64,000 bases of DNA from Rhexocercosporidium sp. MPI-PUGE-AT-0058 (taxonomy: Eukaryota > Ascomycota > Leotiomycetes > Helotiales). Within the stretch, counting starts at the first letter, position 1; every line of letters begins with the position of its first letter. Shown piece after piece: positions 61,648 through 64,000 of the stretch. The stretch spans positions 2,604,001 to 2,668,000 of the forward strand of contig JAGTJL010000008.1 of NCBI GenBank assembly GCA_020746875.1, written 5' to 3'. Made by a program: the position numbers and the translations under genes. Below the pieces are notes generated by a model. The model did no database searches. It was not told the DNA's origin and worked only from the letters and a program-made list of their open reading frames with translations.

Positions 61648-62825
61648 CTAATACTTCCCCGTCTTGACCGTCAAAGCCAGCCGGTCCAACACATACTTTC
61701 CCGCTGTAATCGGCGGGTACTTTGACGGATTCTCCTCACTGACACAAGAAGGCAGCGTCTCAACTGTTTCATCATAATTGATAGAGAAGAAAAGCGGTAT
61801 GCTGTACCTCTCCTTGTCCGTCCTATTCACCACGCGATGTATCGTGCTCTTATAAACACCGTTCGTCCAGCGCATCAGGAAGTCCGCAACGTTCACCACG
61901 ATAGCACCTTCGACCGGCTCCGCACTGACCCATCTCCCGTCTGGGCTGAGGACTTCGAGGCCCGGATTGGAGTCCTGTAGGAGCAGCGTGAAGCATTCGT
62001 AATCGGAATGGGCGCCTAAACCAATCTCTTCGTCTTCATTGAGGTCCGAGAGGGGCTTGGGGTTTGTGCTGGGTGGATAGCGAATTAAACGGGCGATACC
62101 TCCTGGGTGTGTCATCATGGGGTCGAAGAAATTTTCTGGGAGGGCGAGGGAGAGGGCGAAGAGTCGGAAGAGATGTCTTGATAACTGGAGGACCTAGACA
62201 GCGTCAGTACACAATTCCCATAAATCCGATGCCAACGCAAGAACCTTACATGGCCGTAGTATTTCGCAATCCCCTCGTAGAACCCAGGCAGTTCAGATTC
62301 TTTAGGCCATAAATTCACACCTCCTTCGGCCTTCCCATCCAACTCCACATATTTGCCATCTCCTCCCGTGGGATCAAGTCCAGACTCATACCCCCAATTA
62401 AACGCCTCCTTTGTCTCCTTAGTCGTGAAATTATTCACCGACGAAGCAGAAGCCGGTTCATACCCACGGAAGTAGTCATTCTGCTTCATATGTATAGCCT
62501 CCTTCTGCTCCTCCGACAGTTCATAGAAGAAGCGTTTCGCCAGCTTCAACACGTTGTTGCAGACAATGCTTGGAATTCCATGCCCGGTAATGAAGAAGAA
62601 TCCTACTTTTGTGCAGGCTTCGTTTATCTCTTTCGCGACGGCCTGTCGGTCAGAGAGGGAGGAGGAGAAGGACCGAGTAAGGTCGATTAGTGGGATGGAG
62701 CGGAAGGAGGGTGCAGTGGTGGTGGCGGAGAGACGGGTTTGGAGATATTGCTCTGCCTCGAGTGCTGCTTTGAGGGAGCTTTGGATTCCTCCTGTCTGGG
62801 GAGGATTTGCTATTGCCGCCGCCAT
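61648..62825 (-). CDS. 2-oxoglutarate/Fe(II)-dependent dioxygenase (isopenicillin-N-synthase-like)
   Basis: Two exons, 62825-62250 and 62193-61648, about 373 aa, with a 56-bp phase-0 intron (GTAAGG, CTGAC, TCTAG). The N-terminal DIOX_N-type region reads IPLIDLTRSFSSSLSDRQAV, then VGFFFITGHGIP and LAKRFFYELSEEQKEAIH. The jelly-roll core has the iron ligands: His and Asp in LGAHSDYECFTLLLQDSNPG (about His254, Asp256) and the distal His in YKSTIHRVVNRT (about His311), followed by the 2OG-binding RYSIPLFF (Arg321-x-Ser323). All key residues are present and the length is normal. It would couple 2OG decarboxylation to oxidation of a small molecule; substrate unknown. No signal peptide, so probably cytosolic. 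Confidence 0.93.
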
Positions 62826-64000
62826 TTCTCAATCCTCTCTCTCGGGTCCTTGTGACGAGAGTACGAGGAGTTGAAGAGGACTCTTGAGAATTATATCATT
62901 TTCTTATCGTTATCGTCCAGCATGCAAAGGTGGGGGAAGGAGGTCGCCGCTCTCCACTTTCGGATATCCCTCCCTTATTCAAACCTCTTATTAATCTTTT
63001 GTTGTTACAATGGCTCATTACTCCAGTACCTTGTGTATCTTTTCAATTCATATATTCTAGCGTCGACTTCTCATTTTGTATGGTGCTTCTGGCCGCATTG
63101 TGGGGAGTAAAATTCGTGGATTCTCAACCTAGATGTAAAATGTAACAATTATCAATGGTCAGCATTCTTGTGAGACGTTTTCATTTCGCATCTAACCATA
63201 AAAGAACCTGGAAGGAAAGCTGCCAACTAGTTCGGGTACTATTCGAGATCTGATGGACATGTTTACACAGGGCTCGCTTCGAATCCTATTCTTCTTCCTT
63301 GGAATAACATGGCTTAGCACGTCAGAAGTAAGTCGTTCCTTTAGTAGAGGGTCTTTCGTCGAAAGTAGCAGGTGTTGCTATTTCATCACATTTTTCAAGC
63401 TCTACATTTGATCGCGGGTAAATGTTGGTTTATCATGTAACCTTGTGCCTCAACCTTGCAGTCATCACTCGGTGAGAACGCCTCTGACTCCTCGCCATGG
63501 AGCCCTGGCTCGCTTACCATAGCAATCTCCAGTGGACAACAACCCGTCTGGTAAAGTAATCCGGTGTCCTTTTCGATGGGTGAAGATGCATGAACCATGA
63601 GTCATTCGACAAGGCTCCATGTCGGGTTGATTGTTAGATGAGTGAGTACGAGTAAAATGGATCGCATTCGTATTTCCAGACCCTAAAATCATACGTTGTC
63701 TGTTCAGGCAGCAATATAAACCACCAAGAAACCGACAACTTCCCCCAGTGTCATCACGCCAAAGATGATTAGCGATCGACTGCAGCGCCGCAACGCCAGC
63801 AGAACGCCAGGCAGCCACCCATACAAGCATGGACAAGGCTGAGTTGATATCGATCTTCCCCACAGGCTTGTCCTAACGATGTAACGTCAGGCTGCTGCTG
63901 AATGGTTGCTTCGTACGCCCGGCTCGATTAGCGAGATGCTTATGGGCTCGAGGCGTCCTCAAATGACAGTTAGAAATGAGGCTCAGTACTTAAGTAAGAA
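62826..64000. other. Right-edge region without a supported gene
   Basis: The first few hundred bases are the dioxygenase promoter side. A minus-strand frame at 63465-63863 (about 132 codons; segment SALSMLVWVAAWRSAGVAAL) opens with GTG, not ATG, and has no recognised domain; it could be an exon of a gene extending beyond the window, or noise. Confidence 0.45.

Noticed and set aside
63465..63863. 132-codon minus-strand frame at the right edge
   Set aside because: Begins with GTG, no domain and no clear splice partner inside the window; not enough to call a gene.

Overview
The window is nuclear DNA of a filamentous ascomycete (Pezizomycotina). Evidence for this: genes are interrupted by short spliceosomal introns of about 48-230 bp with GTAAGT/GTATGT/GTGAGT donors, CTAAC/CTGAC/CTAAT branch sites and CAG/TAG acceptors; a heterokaryon-incompatibility (HET) protein and an Up-regulated-During-Septation (UDS1) protein are present, both typical of moulds; and no prokaryotic operon layout is visible. 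A leotiomycete-like fungus is a reasonable guess, but it is inference only. Gene models below were spliced by hand from the sequence.

Layout. 1-1612: the 3' part of a GMC oxidoreductase (+), running off the left edge. 1910-4048: a HET-domain protein (-). 5203-7275: a transcription-factor-like protein with a Cys/His-rich DUF7896-type domain (-), whose two parts are joined across a 69-bp intron containing an in-frame stop. 10237-10999: a frameshifted SprT-like metalloprotease relic (+). 12234-14407: a flavin monooxygenase with an N-terminal extension (-). 15766-17892: a six-exon class I/II aminotransferase (-). 18903-21637: the vacuolar V-ATPase subunit a, Vph1 type (-). 22288-24939: the mitochondrial i-AAA protease Yme1 (-). 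26507-27917: a four-finger C2H2 transcription factor (-), preceded by about 1.6 kb that is nearly free of upstream ATGs on the coding strand and looks like a long 5' leader. 29.5-56.7 kb: roughly 27 kb with no gene I can support, rich in short tandem repeats and holding a three-copy degenerate tandem repeat near 48.3-48.7 kb. 56721-59839: UDS1-family coiled-coil protein (-). 61648-62825: a 2-oxoglutarate/Fe(II) dioxygenase (-). The last 1.2 kb holds no supported gene.

The nine complete genes all lie on the minus strand; only the left-edge GMC gene and the SprT relic are on plus. Vph1 (vacuole acidification) and Yme1 (mitochondrial inner-membrane quality control) are housekeeping genes. HET, C2H2, DUF7896 and UDS1 point to self/non-self recognition, regulation and septation. 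The scattered redox enzymes (GMC, FMO, aminotransferase, 2OG oxygenase) do not form a biosynthetic cluster, as no backbone synthase or transporter accompanies them.

The most interesting signals are the large gene-free interval, the ATG-depleted leader of the C2H2 gene with a leader intron that removes two upstream ATGs, two introns whose length is a multiple of three (69 bp with a stop, 51 bp without), and short perfect palindromes beside gene ends.
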